Source: Pseudomonadota bacterium (lineage in GTDB: Bacteria; Pseudomonadota; Gammaproteobacteria; Burkholderiales; Burkholderiaceae_C). Taken from it: DNA of 64,000 nt. Shown here in pieces: positions 25,420 to 35,499 of this stretch. The position numbers and the translations under genes are program-made. The stretch is from contig JAKAZQ010000005.1 of the NCBI GenBank assembly GCA_021815805.1, positions 39,129 through 103,128 on the forward strand, in the 5' to 3' direction. The notes under the pieces are model-generated. The model made no database searches. It saw nothing but the letters and a program-made list of their open reading frames with translations, and was not told the DNA's origin. How positions within the stretch are numbered: position 1 is the first letter of the stretch; each line of letters opens with the position of its first letter.

Positions 25420-26397
25420 ATGCCGCAACCGTCCGCGCCGATGCCCGCCCCGGGCGACATGGCGTCCCGCCTGCACGCCGATGTCGTCAACCTGCCGATG
25501 CTGCCGTCGGTGCTGCTGCGCCTGTCGACGTTGTCGCCCGACGATGCGTCGTACTTCGACGACGTGCGCAGCCTGGTGCACGCCGACCCCGGCATCGCCA
25601 TCAAGCTGCTGCGCATGGCGAACTCGGCCGGAGGCGGCGCCATGAACAGCACGCCGTCGATCGACATGGCGTTGATACGCATCGGCGCTCGCCGGGCGGT
25701 GGAACTCATGCTGGCGGACAAGGCCTTGCAGATCTTCCCGGCCAACGAACCCTGGCAACGCGACCTCTGGCTGCATTCGATCCTGGTGGCCAACTACATG
25801 CGCCGCATGGCGCCGATGGTGATCGACGCGCAGATCGACGCCGAGCAGGCCTACCTGGCCGGCCTGCTGCACGATGTCGGACGGTTTCTCATGTTCTCGC
25901 TGTTGCCGGAGGCCTTCGCCAGCGTCGAGCAGGCCGGCTGGGACGCGCCCCAGGGGCTGATCCAGACCGAACTCGAGATCTGCGGCTGCACCCACACCCA
26001 GCTTGCCTACGAGGCCATGACCCGCTGGGGCCTCGCAAAGGTTCTGGCGCTGGCCGCGCGGGATCATCACCGCGACGAGCCGGGACACGCGGAGAGCGCC
26101 ACGGATGCGCAGGTCGGTCCGCTCGTGACCCTGCTGCGCGACGTCGACTGGCTGGCCATCTGCGTGGCGCGCGACGGCCCGGCCTGGCTCGAACAGTCGC
26201 CCGAGGCCTTCGACGCGCTGGTGGCGCGCAAGATGCGCTCGCGCTATCGCGGCGATGCCGCGCACCGTCTGGCGCGCCTGCGTTCGGCCACGCTCGAAGC
26301 CGCATCGCTGCTGCGCGCCATGGGACTCGAGGACGCACGTTTCGGCGTGCCGGCGGACGACACCGGCGCCGCGCCGCCGGCGGCGACCCGGCACTGA
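25420..26397 (+). CDS. HDOD-domain signalling protein
   Basis: A 325-residue protein with an HDOD domain at about residues 10-220, the catalytically dead HD-like fold found in bacterial signalling proteins. Family marks are NLPMLPSVLLRLSTLSPDD, DPGIAIKLLRMANSA, and LHSILVANYMRR, plus AGLLHDVGRFLMFSLLPEAF where part of an HD-like pattern survives. GGAG at 25410-25413 supports the ATG at 25420. It follows the chemoreceptor by 173 bases in the same direction and may share its signalling context. It is convergent with the acetyltransferase gene, with 9 bases between stops. Confidence 0.88.
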   Translation: MPQPSAPMPAPGDMASRLHADVVNLPMLPSVLLRLSTLSPDDASYFDDVRSLVHADPGIAIKLLRMANSAGGGAMNSTPSIDMALIRIGARRAVELMLADKALQIFPANEPWQRDLWLHSILVANYMRRMAPMVIDAQIDAEQAYLAGLLHDVGRFLMFSLLPEAFASVEQAGWDAPQGLIQTELEICGCTHTQLAYEAMTRWGLAKVLALAARDHHRDEPGHAESATDAQVGPLVTLLRDVDWLAICVARDGPAWLEQSPEAFDALVARKMRSRYRGDAAHRLARLRSATLEAASLLRAMGLEDARFGVPADDTGAAPPAATRH

Positions 26398-26406
26398 GTC
26401 GCCGCG

Positions 26407-29088
26407 CTACAGCGCGTGGCGCACCAGGCGGAAGTCCGGATCCTCGGCGAACGCCTCGATGACGAAGCCCAGGCTGCGCATCAGCTTGAGCATGCTCGGG
26501 TTGTTGCTGAGCACCAGGCCCTCGATGAACTTCAGGCCGCGTTCGCGCGCCACGTCCATGATGCCCTGCATCAGGCGCGAGCCGATGCCCTTGCCGCTGA
26601 ATTCGTCCGCGACAACGAGGGAGAACTCGCAACTGCTCTGATCCGGGTTGGTGATGTAGCGCGACACCCCGATGATGCGTTCGTTCTGCGGGCCCTCCGG
26701 TCGCTCCGCGGTCGGCTCGTGCAGTACCGCCACCAACGCCATTTCGCGGTCGTAGTCGATCAACGTGAAACGCGCCAGCATCGATGCGGGCATCTCCGAG
26801 CGCGACGACACGAAGCGGAAATAGCGACTTTGCGGGGACAGCCCGCGCACCAGTCCCTGCAGCATCTCGCCGTCGCCCGGGCGCACCGGGCGCATCAGGT
26901 ACTCGCCGCCTCCCGGCAGCGGCAGGATCTGCTCGAAGCGGGCCGGGTAGGGCAGGATGGCGAGGTGGCGGTAGCGGTCGCCGCTGCCGGCCAGTTTCAC
27001 CTGTGCGCTGTCGACGACGATGCGCGCGTCGACGGTCACCGCGCCGTGCTCGTCGACGATCACCGGGTTCAGGTCCATCTCGCGCAACTGCGGCAGTTCG
27101 CACACCATCTCCGACACGCGCAGCAGCAATTCCTCCAGCGCCTGCAGGTTCACCGGCGGAGCGCCGCGCCATTCGCCGAGGGTCTCGGAGACACGCGCGC
27201 GCTCGATCAGGCGCCGCGCCAGGAACTGGTTCAGCGGCGGCAGTTCCATGGCGCGGTCGCCGATCAGCTCGACCATCAGGCCGCCGGCGCCGAACACGAT
27301 CACCGGTCCGAACGGGTCGTCGGTGACGAGGCCGATGAACACTTCGCGTCCACGCCGCGCGCTGGCCATCTTCTGCACCGTCACGCCGTTGATGCGAGCC
27401 CCCGGCTTGAGGTGGGCGACGGTGCGCATCATGTCGTCGTAGGTGTCGCGCGCCTGCGTGCCGTTGCTGATGTTCAGCGCCACGCCCTGCACGTCGGATT
27501 TGTGGCTGATGTCCGGCGAATCGATTTTCAGCGCCACCGGGAAGCCCATCTGGCTGGCCAGGAGCATGGCCTCGTTGCCGCTGCGCGCCAGCGCGGCGTG
27601 CGTCACCGGGATGTGGAACGCCGACAGCAGGGCCTTGGACTCCATCTCGGTGAGCACGTTGCGGCGCTCGGCGAGCACGCTCTCGATCACCAGGCGTGCG
27701 CACTCGAGGTCGGGCGCGCCGAGTTCGCTCAGCGGCGGCGGCGTCTGCTGCAGCAGCAGCTGGTTCTGGTAGAACGTGGCGATGTTGCCGAACGCTCCGA
27801 CGGCGGCTTCCGGCGTGCGAAAACTCGGAATGTCCGCGGCGCGCAGCGCCTCGCGCCCGGGCTCCACGCTGGCGTCGCCCATCCAGCACGCCAGCAGCGG
27901 CTTGCCGAGGTGACGCTGCATGCCGGCCAGTGCCTGCGCCGCGGCGTTCGAATCGCTGCCGCTTTTCGGCGAGTGGATGGCCAGCGCGCCGTCGACCGCG
28001 CGATCCCCGGCCACCGCCTGCAGGGCCAGGCGGTAATGTTCTGCGGTGGCATCCTCGGACAGGTCGATCAGGCCGTCGAGCGACGCCAGCGGCGGCAGCT
28101 TGTCCTGGAGTTCGCGCGCCACCTCCGGCGACAGGCGGGCGAGTTCGAGGCCGATCTCGTTGGCCCAGTCGGCGGCGAGCACGCCGGGGCCGCCGCCGTT
28201 GGTGATCACGGCCAGCCGCCTGCCCACCGGCCGGTAGCGCGAGGCCAGGCACTTGGCGGCCGAGAACAGTTCGACAAAGGAGCGCACGCGTACCGCCCCG
28301 GCGCGCCGCAGCGCGGAGTCGAACACGTCGTCGCTGCCCACGCTGGCGGCGCTGTGGGTATGCGCCGCCTGCCCGCCGGCCGGGCGACGCCCGGCCTTCA
28401 GCACGACCACCGGCTTGGCGCTGGCCGCCGAGCGCAGCGCGCTCATGAAGCGGCGGGCGTTGTCGATGCCCTCCAGATACACAATGACGCTGTGCGTCTG
28501 CGCGTCGTTGGCCAGGAAGTCCAGCGCTTCGGCAATGCCTACCGCAGTGTGCGGGCCGACCGAGATCACCGACGAGAAGCCCACGCGGTTCTGCTGTGCC
28601 CAGTCGAGCATCGACGCCGTCAACGCGCCGGACTGCGAGATCAGGCCGAGGGGCCCGGGCTTGGCCAGCGGCCCGCAGGCGCTGGCGTTGAGACCGGCCA
28701 TGGGACGCTGGAAACCCAGGCTGTTGGGTCCCAGCAACTGCAGGCCCTCGCGTTCGGCCATTTCGCGCAGTTGCCGCGCCACCGCTTCGCCGACCCCTTG
28801 CGAAACCAGCAGAACGGTGCTGCAGCCCATGCGCGCGGCCAGCTCCAGGGCCTCGACCGCCTGCGCCTGCGGCAGCGCGATGATGCCCAGGTCGGCATGG
28901 GCATGCGACAGCTCTTCCAGCGTGCCGGTCGTATGCAGGTCGACGAACTGCAGATGCCCCGTGTAGCCGCCCTGGCGCAGCGCATGTTGCACGGCGACCG
29001 CGGAACTGCCGCCGGCCTGCCCGTCGGCGAGTCCGAAGACCACTATCGAGTCAGGGTTGAACAGCGGTTTCAGGTAGTGTTTGTCCAT
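26407..29088 (-). CDS. PatZ-like protein: ADP-forming acyl-CoA ligase-like domains fused to GNAT acetyltransferase
   Basis: An 893-residue fusion, close to the size of Escherichia coli PatZ/Pka, the enzyme that acetylates and inactivates acetyl-CoA synthetase. Residues 1-130 are a CoA-binding Rossmann domain (PDSIVVFGLADGQAGGSSAV). Then come a succinyl-CoA-ligase-like flavodoxin domain (LGLISQSGALTASMLDWAQ; GGQAAHTHSAASVGSDDVFD) and an ATP-grasp domain at about 470-690 (GFPVALKIDSPDISHKSDVQ). The C-terminal GNAT domain has DEFSGKGIGSRLMQGIMDVA as its acetyl-CoA loop. It likely acts on lysines of central metabolic enzymes; substrate is inferred. The ATG at 29088 has only a weak ribosome-binding site; ATG at 29097 is an alternative. 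Confidence 0.9.
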   Translation of the reverse strand: MDKHYLKPLFNPDSIVVFGLADGQAGGSSAVAVQHALRQGGYTGHLQFVDLHTTGTLEELSHAHADLGIIALPQAQAVEALELAARMGCSTVLLVSQGVGEAVARQLREMAEREGLQLLGPNSLGFQRPMAGLNASACGPLAKPGPLGLISQSGALTASMLDWAQQNRVGFSSVISVGPHTAVGIAEALDFLANDAQTHSVIVYLEGIDNARRFMSALRSAASAKPVVVLKAGRRPAGGQAAHTHSAASVGSDDVFDSALRRAGAVRVRSFVELFSAAKCLASRYRPVGRRLAVITNGGGPGVLAADWANEIGLELARLSPEVARELQDKLPPLASLDGLIDLSEDATAEHYRLALQAVAGDRAVDGALAIHSPKSGSDSNAAAQALAGMQRHLGKPLLACWMGDASVEPGREALRAADIPSFRTPEAAVGAFGNIATFYQNQLLLQQTPPPLSELGAPDLECARLVIESVLAERRNVLTEMESKALLSAFHIPVTHAALARSGNEAMLLASQMGFPVALKIDSPDISHKSDVQGVALNISNGTQARDTYDDMMRTVAHLKPGARINGVTVQKMASARRGREVFIGLVTDDPFGPVIVFGAGGLMVELIGDRAMELPPLNQFLARRLIERARVSETLGEWRGAPPVNLQALEELLLRVSEMVCELPQLREMDLNPVIVDEHGAVTVDARIVVDSAQVKLAGSGDRYRHLAILPYPARFEQILPLPGGGEYLMRPVRPGDGEMLQGLVRGLSPQSRYFRFVSSRSEMPASMLARFTLIDYDREMALVAVLHEPTAERPEGPQNERIIGVSRYITNPDQSSCEFSLVVADEFSGKGIGSRLMQGIMDVARERGLKFIEGLVLSNNPSMLKLMRSLGFVIEAFAEDPDFRLVRHAL

Positions 29089-29128
29089 GACGTGCATTGT
29101 GCTCGCGCGCCCAGGCATGGGCCAGTCG

Positions 29129-29134
29129 CATAAT
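29129..29134 (+). promoter_or_regulatory. Candidate -10 box (CATAAT) for the DUF971-ubiE operon
   Basis: CATAAT at 29129-29134 in the 71-base gap between the divergent acetyltransferase and DUF971 genes; no convincing -35. It would start transcription about 20 bases before the ATG at 29160. Confidence 0.35.
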
Positions 29135-29159
29135 GCGGGCATTGACGATTTCTCCGGCC

Positions 29160-29591
29160 ATGACCAAGCCTGCCCCCCAACCCACCGCGCTGACCGTGCA
29201 TCGCGGCTCGCGCATGCTGGAAGTCGCGTTCGACGACGGCGCGGCGTTCCGCATTCCGTTTGAATTGCTGCGGGTGTACTCGCCGTCGGCCGAAGTGCGC
29301 GGCCACGCACCCGGCCAGGAGGTGTTGCAGACCGGCAAGCGAGACGTGCAGGTCGACGCGCTCGAGCCGGTGGGCCAGTATGCCGTGCAACCGGTGTTCT
29401 CGGACGGCCATGACAGTGGCATCTACACCTGGGAATACCTGTACTTCCTCGGCCAGGAGCGCGAGCGCCTGTGGCAGGAGTACCTGGAGAAACTGCAGCT
29501 TGCCGGAGTCGATCGTGACGCGCCGATGCGCGCCGCCGGCGCGGCCGGCGGCGGCTGCTCGCAGCACAGCGGGGCGCGTCATGTCCACTGA
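29160..29591 (+). CDS. DUF971 (gamma-butyrobetaine-hydroxylase-like N-terminal domain) protein
   Basis: A 143-residue protein of the small family that shares the zinc-binding N-terminal domain of gamma-butyrobetaine hydroxylase. Typical motifs are [50 protein letters not shown] and WEYLYFLGQ. The function is not known; it is regularly found just upstream of ubiE in betaproteobacteria. Its stop overlaps the ubiE start, so translation is coupled. Confidence 0.9.
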   Translation: MTKPAPQPTALTVHRGSRMLEVAFDDGAAFRIPFELLRVYSPSAEVRGHAPGQEVLQTGKRDVQVDALEPVGQYAVQPVFSDGHDSGIYTWEYLYFLGQERERLWQEYLEKLQLAGVDRDAPMRAAGAAGGGCSQHSGARHVH

Positions 29592-30342
29592 GCGCGCCGG
29601 GGACTCCGCGGAGCCGACCACGCATTTCGGTTTCGAGACCGTCGCCGAGCGCGACAAGGCGCGGCGCGTGGCTCAGGTGTTCGAGTCGGTGGCGCCGCGC
29701 TACGACCTCATGAACGATCTCATGAGCGCCGGGCTGCACCGGGCCTGGAAGGCCTTCACCGTGCAACTGGCCGGCGTGCGCCCGGGGCATCGGGTGCTCG
29801 ACGTGGCCTCCGGCACCGGCGACCTCGCCCGCGCCTTCGCGGCGCGCGTGCAGCCCACGGGCATGGTGGTGGCCACCGACATCAACGGCGCCATGCTGGA
29901 GGAGGGGCGCCGGCGCCTGCTCGACGCCGGGGTCTGCGTGCCCGCGGTGCAATGCGACGCGGAGCGCCTGCCCTTCGCCGATGCATCGTTCGACCGGCTC
30001 AGCGTGGCCTTCGGCCTGCGCAACATGACCCGCAAGGACGCGGCGCTGGCCGAATTCCGGCGCGTGCTGCGGCCGGGCGGCAAGCTGCTTGTGCTCGAGT
30101 TCTCGCGTCCGTGGGAGCCGCTGCGCCCGCTCTACGACTGGTATTCCTTCAAGGTTCTGCCGCGCCTCGGTCGCCTGGTGGCGTCGGATGCCGACAGCTA
30201 TCGCTACCTCGCCGAGTCGATCCGGCGCCACCCGGACCAGGCCACGCTGCGCTCGATGATGGAGCAGGCGGGTTTCGCCGGCGTGCAGTGGTACAACCTG
30301 AGCGCCGGCGTGGTCGCGTTGCACGTGGGCATGCGTGTCTAG
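29581..30342 (+). CDS. ubiE: Demethylmenaquinone/2-methoxy-polyprenyl-benzoquinol methyltransferase
   Basis: C-methyltransferase of ubiquinone synthesis using SAM. The 253-residue protein shows [37 protein letters not shown], the SAM loop [15 protein letters not shown], and [20 protein letters not shown] near the end. It starts ten bases inside the DUF971 gene and is followed by ubiJ and ubiB, the order known from Escherichia coli. Confidence 0.96.
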   Translation: MSTERAGDSAEPTTHFGFETVAERDKARRVAQVFESVAPRYDLMNDLMSAGLHRAWKAFTVQLAGVRPGHRVLDVASGTGDLARAFAARVQPTGMVVATDINGAMLEEGRRRLLDAGVCVPAVQCDAERLPFADASFDRLSVAFGLRNMTRKDAALAEFRRVLRPGGKLLVLEFSRPWEPLRPLYDWYSFKVLPRLGRLVASDADSYRYLAESIRRHPDQATLRSMMEQAGFAGVQWYNLSAGVVALHVGMRV

Positions 30343-30404
30343 CGCGCGCGCCCGCGGCGCTGCGCAGCCGAGGTGCGGCTCCTAGAATGAGCGCGCCGCA
30401 CAGC

Positions 30405-31073
30405 ATGTCCACCATGTCCCATTCCCAAGCCACCGCCGAGGCGCGCAGCAGCCTCGCGCCTCCCCTCGAAGCCGCCGCACAGGGCGTGCTGCGGCGCGTC
30501 GCCGCAGTGCTCGATCATCTCGTCGCGCAGCAGGCGCAGGGGCGCGCGCGCCTGCTGCCGCACGCCGGCAAGACCCTGCAACTGCGCGCGGCCGGCGCCT
30601 GTCTGCGCCTGCGCGTGGGCGAGCACGGCGGCCTGCAGGCGCTGCCGCCCGACGACGCGGCACCCGCGCTGCGCCTGGATGTCGACCTCGCGCGCTGGCT
30701 GTCGGCGCAACTGCGCGGCGGCCCCGAGGCGACCCTCGGAGGCGTGCGCATCGCCGGCGATGCCGAGCTTGCACAGGCGGTGTCGTGGCTGCTCGCCCAT
30801 GTGCGCTGGGACGCCGAGGCCGACCTGTCCCGGCTGGTCGGCGACGTCGTCGCGCACCGCACTGTGCGCTTCGCGCGTGCCTCGGGAGCGCGCGCCCGCG
30901 ATCTTGCCGGGCGCGTCGAGAGCGATGCCCGCGAATGGCTGCGCGAGGCCCCGCGGGGCCTTGTCGGACGCTGGGAGCTCGATCCCGTGGCCAGCGACCT
31001 GGCCCGCCTGCGCGACGCCGCCGCGCGTCTCGACAAGCGGGTCGAGGCGCTGCGCCGGCGCCTGGGTGCCTGA
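30405..31073 (+). CDS. ubiJ: Ubiquinone biosynthesis accessory factor UbiJ (SCP2 domain)
   Basis: Lipid-binding scaffold of the soluble Ubi complex. The 222-residue protein has an SCP2-like domain in the first 130 residues ([40 protein letters not shown]) and an Arg-rich coiled C-terminus ([20 protein letters not shown]). The position between ubiE and ubiB supports the call. The start is uncertain: ATGs occur at 30387, 30405 and 30414, none with a good ribosome-binding site. The first overlaps a TAGAAT hexamer (30383-30388) that looks like a -10 box, so I favour 30405. Confidence 0.85.
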   Translation: MSTMSHSQATAEARSSLAPPLEAAAQGVLRRVAAVLDHLVAQQAQGRARLLPHAGKTLQLRAAGACLRLRVGEHGGLQALPPDDAAPALRLDVDLARWLSAQLRGGPEATLGGVRIAGDAELAQAVSWLLAHVRWDAEADLSRLVGDVVAHRTVRFARASGARARDLAGRVESDAREWLREAPRGLVGRWELDPVASDLARLRDAAARLDKRVEALRRRLGA

Positions 31074-31078
31074 CGCCG

Positions 31079-32641
31079 ATGCGCCGCCTGCTGCGCCTGT
31101 TGCGCATCCTGCTGGTCGTGCATCGCTACGGGCTCGACCAGCTCGCGCTGGGCGGTTTCCGGCATCGCTGGGTGCGCGTGCTGGCGCGCGTGCTGGCGTT
31201 CGGACGCGATCTCAGCACCCCGCGCGGCGTACGCCTGCGCCTGGCATTGCAGAGCCTGGGCCCGATTTTCGTGAAATTCGGGCAAATGCTGTCCACGCGC
31301 CGCGACCTGCTTCCGCTGGACATCGCCGACGAACTCGCGCTGTTGCAGGATCGGGTACCCCCGTTCGATTCGGACATCGCGGTGGCCATGATCGAGAAGG
31401 CCCTCGGCCGCCCGCTGGAGCAACTGTTCGCGCAGTTCGAGCGCACGCCGGTGGCCAGCGCCTCGATCGCGCAGGTGCATTTCGCGCTGCTGCCGCCCGA
31501 GCAGGGCGGCCAGGAGGTCGCGGTCAAGGTGCTGCGCCCGGGCATGCTGCAGGTCATCGACCAGGACCTCGCGCTCATGCGCCTGCTCGCCGGCTGGGTG
31601 CAGCGCGCCTGGGCCGACGGCAAGCGCCTGAAGCCGCGCGAGGTGGTGGGCGAGTTCGACAAATACCTGCACGACGAGCTGGATCTGGTGCGCGAAGCGG
31701 CGAACGCGGCGCAGCTGCGCCGCAACATGGACGGCCTCGGCCTGGTGCTGATCCCGCAGATGGTGTGGGAGCTGTGCCGCCCCACGGTCATCGTCATGGA
31801 ACGCATGCGCGGCGTGCCCATCAGCCAGGTGGAGCGCCTGCGGCAGGCCGGCGTGGACATCCGCAAGCTGGCGCACAGCGGCGTGGAGATCTTTTTCACC
31901 CAGGTGTTCCGGGACGGCTTTTTCCATGCCGACATGCACCCGGGGAACATCATGGTGAGCCTGGAGCCCGAAACCTTCGGCTGGTACATCGCGCTCGACT
32001 TCGGCATCATCGGGACGCTGTCGGCCTTCGACAAGGACTACCTGGCGCAGAATTTCATCGCATTCTTCCAGCGCGACTATCGCCGCGTGGCCGAACTGCA
32101 CCTGGAGTCGGGGTGGGTGCCGGCCGACGTGCGGGTCGACGAGCTCGAGGCGGCAGTGCGTACCGTGTGCGAGCCGCAGTTCGAGCGTCCGTTGAAGGAC
32201 ATCTCGCTGGGCCAGATCCTGATGCGCCTGTTCCAGGTCTCGCGGCGTTTCAAGGTCGAGATCCAGCCGCAACTGGTGCTGCTGCAGAAGACCTTGCTCA
32301 ACGTCGAGGGCCTCGGGCGCCAGCTCGATCCGGATCTCGATCTGTGGAGCACGGCGCAGCCCTTCCTGCGTCACTGGATGCGCTCCCAGGTGGGTTGGCC
32401 GGCGCTGCGCGAGCACCTGCGCCAGGAGGCGCCGCGCTACGCGCAGTACCTGCCGGCGCTGCCGCGCCTGGTGCACCAGATGCTGGAGCACGGCCTGCCT
32501 TCGCGCGATGCCGACGTGCAGCGTCGGCTGCTGGCGGAGCAGCGGCGCACCAACGCGCTGCTGCAAGGCCTCGTGGGGTTCGGCCTCGGCGTGCTCGCGG
32601 TGCTGCTGGTGCTGGCGCTGTGGAATGTGCACCCGTTTTGA
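31079..32641 (+). CDS. ubiB: Ubiquinone biosynthesis regulatory protein kinase-like UbiB
   Basis: Atypical kinase/ATPase of the ABC1/ADCK family needed for ubiquinone synthesis, anchored in the inner membrane. The 520-residue protein shows the family KxGQ motif in [16 protein letters not shown]. It also has the Ala-rich nucleotide loop [12 protein letters not shown], the lysine in [20 protein letters not shown] and LDFGIIGTL. The last 20 residues are a membrane segment ([17 protein letters not shown]). It starts 5 bases after ubiJ. Confidence 0.96.
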   Translation: MRRLLRLLRILLVVHRYGLDQLALGGFRHRWVRVLARVLAFGRDLSTPRGVRLRLALQSLGPIFVKFGQMLSTRRDLLPLDIADELALLQDRVPPFDSDIAVAMIEKALGRPLEQLFAQFERTPVASASIAQVHFALLPPEQGGQEVAVKVLRPGMLQVIDQDLALMRLLAGWVQRAWADGKRLKPREVVGEFDKYLHDELDLVREAANAAQLRRNMDGLGLVLIPQMVWELCRPTVIVMERMRGVPISQVERLRQAGVDIRKLAHSGVEIFFTQVFRDGFFHADMHPGNIMVSLEPETFGWYIALDFGIIGTLSAFDKDYLAQNFIAFFQRDYRRVAELHLESGWVPADVRVDELEAAVRTVCEPQFERPLKDISLGQILMRLFQVSRRFKVEIQPQLVLLQKTLLNVEGLGRQLDPDLDLWSTAQPFLRHWMRSQVGWPALREHLRQEAPRYAQYLPALPRLVHQMLEHGLPSRDADVQRRLLAEQRRTNALLQGLVGFGLGVLAVLLVLALWNVHPF

Positions 32642-32754
32642 CGCGGCCCGGCGCGCTGGCGACCCCGCTGCCGCCGCTGCGCGCGACGCCCGGACGCCCG
32701 GTCCGAGCGCCACACCGTCTGTTATGGTGGGGCTCTCTCCCGCCTTCGCACACC

Positions 32755-33546
32755 ATGTCGCTGCTGCTGCTTGATCTCGGCAATACCCGTCTGAAATGGT
32801 GGGTATGCGACCGCGTCGACCCCGTCGCCATGCCGGCGGCATCGGCCCACGGCGCAATGCCGCTGGAGGCCATCGAGACCCTTGCCGAAACCGTGCGGGC
32901 GCGGGTTGATGCGGTGCCGCGCGCGGCGATCGGCTGTGCCGTCGCCGGAGCCGTCGCCACCATGCGGGTCGAGGAGCAACTGGCGCTGCTCGGCGTGCGC
33001 TGCCACTGGACGCACTCGGCGCCGCAGCAATGCGGCGTACGCAACGGCTACACGACACCCAGCATGCTCGGCGCGGACCGCTGGGCGGCGCTGATCGGCG
33101 CGCGCCTGCGCCACCCCGGGCGCGCGGTGCTGATCATCAGCGTCGGCACCGCGGTCACCATCGACTGCCTGGCCGGCGACGGGCGCTTTCTCGGCGGTGT
33201 CATTCTGCCGGGTTTCGGACTCATGCTGCGCGCACTGGAGATGGGCACCGCCGGACTGAAGGTCCCGGAAGGGGAGTTGCGCGAATTCCCGAACAACACC
33301 AGCGATGGTCTGATGACCGGCGGAGCGCTGGCCATCGCAGGAGCGGCGCGCCAGATGCACGAGCGCCTCGCGCGCCTGCAGCGGCAGACGCCCGCGGTGC
33401 TGCTCACCGGAGGGGCGGCGCCGAAGCTGGAGGTCGCGCTGGGCCTGCGCCACGACAGTGTGGAACACCTGGTGTTCGAAGGCCTGCTCGGCATCGCCGC
33501 CGAACTCGGCCTGATGCCGCCGCGCCTCGAGCCGGCGCGCGCCTGA
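32755..33546 (+). CDS. coaX: Type III pantothenate kinase
   Basis: First step of CoA synthesis, phosphorylating pantothenate; the type III enzyme is insensitive to CoA feedback. The 263-residue ASKHA-fold protein starts MSLLLLDLGNTRLKWW. It shows YTTPSMLGADRWAALIGAR, ISVGTAVTIDCLAGDGRFLG and GGVILPGFGLMLRAL. It follows ubiB by 113 bases and is convergent with hslU. Pantothenate is made by panB/panC elsewhere in this window. Confidence 0.95.
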   Translation: MSLLLLDLGNTRLKWWVCDRVDPVAMPAASAHGAMPLEAIETLAETVRARVDAVPRAAIGCAVAGAVATMRVEEQLALLGVRCHWTHSAPQQCGVRNGYTTPSMLGADRWAALIGARLRHPGRAVLIISVGTAVTIDCLAGDGRFLGGVILPGFGLMLRALEMGTAGLKVPEGELREFPNNTSDGLMTGGALAIAGAARQMHERLARLQRQTPAVLLTGGAAPKLEVALGLRHDSVEHLVFEGLLGIAAELGLMPPRLEPARA

Positions 33547-33567
33547 CGGCCCGCCGACGGCGCCGGG

Positions 33568-34872
<1,305 letters not shown>

Positions 34873-34903
34873 GGGGCAAGGGCGGATGCGGGCGCTGCGG
34901 GGG

Positions 34904-35443
34904 TCACTCGCCCAGGGTCTCGATGCGCAGTTCGTGGTTGGTGTAGATGCACAGATCGGCCGCGATGTGCAGCGAACGTTCGACCATCGCGCGTGCGTCG
35001 AGTTGGGTATTTTCCAGCAATGCGCGTGCCGCCGCCTGCGCGTAGGAGCCGCCGGAGCCGATGGCCAGGATGCCGTGCTCGGGCTCCAGGACGTCGCCGT
35101 TGCCGGTGATGATCAGCGAGGCGCTGGCGTCGGCCACCGCGAGCATGGCCTCGAGTCGGCGCAGCGCGCGATCGCTGCGCCAGTCCTTGGCCAGTTCCAC
35201 GGCCGCCCGCACGAGCTGGCCGTGATGCTCCTGCAGCTTGGCCTCGAAACGCTCGAACAGCGTGAAGGCATCGGCGGTGCCGCCGGCGAAGCCCGCCAGC
35301 ACGCGCTCGTCGTGCAGCTTGCGCACCTTGCGCGCGCTGGCCTTGATGACCACGTTGCCGAGCGTGACCTGACCGTCGCCGCCCAGCGCCACCTGCGAAC
35401 CTCGGCGCACGCTGAGAATGGTGGTGCCGTGGTATTGATCCAT
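34904..35443 (-). CDS. hslV: ATP-dependent protease proteolytic subunit HslV
   Basis: Threonine protease of the proteasome-like HslUV complex. The 179-residue precursor begins [20 protein letters not shown]; the mature protein should start at the first Thr of TTILSVRR after removal of the six-residue leader, exposing the catalytic threonine. [14 protein letters not shown] and [18 protein letters not shown] are family motifs. First gene of the hslV-hslU pair. Confidence 0.97.
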   Translation of the reverse strand: MDQYHGTTILSVRRGSQVALGGDGQVTLGNVVIKASARKVRKLHDERVLAGFAGGTADAFTLFERFEAKLQEHHGQLVRAAVELAKDWRSDRALRRLEAMLAVADASASLIITGNGDVLEPEHGILAIGSGGSYAQAAARALLENTQLDARAMVERSLHIAADLCIYTNHELRIETLGE

Positions 35444-35499
35444 GTCGTCGTGCCAGGGAAGTCCATCGGAAGCCGGCCCGGGTGGCCGGCGCGCTGCGC

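Noticed and set aside
29089..30324. Extension of the acetyltransferase frame on the minus strand through ubiE and DUF971
   Set aside because: The extension is antisense to well-supported genes and has no family motifs; normal PatZ length is reached from 29088.
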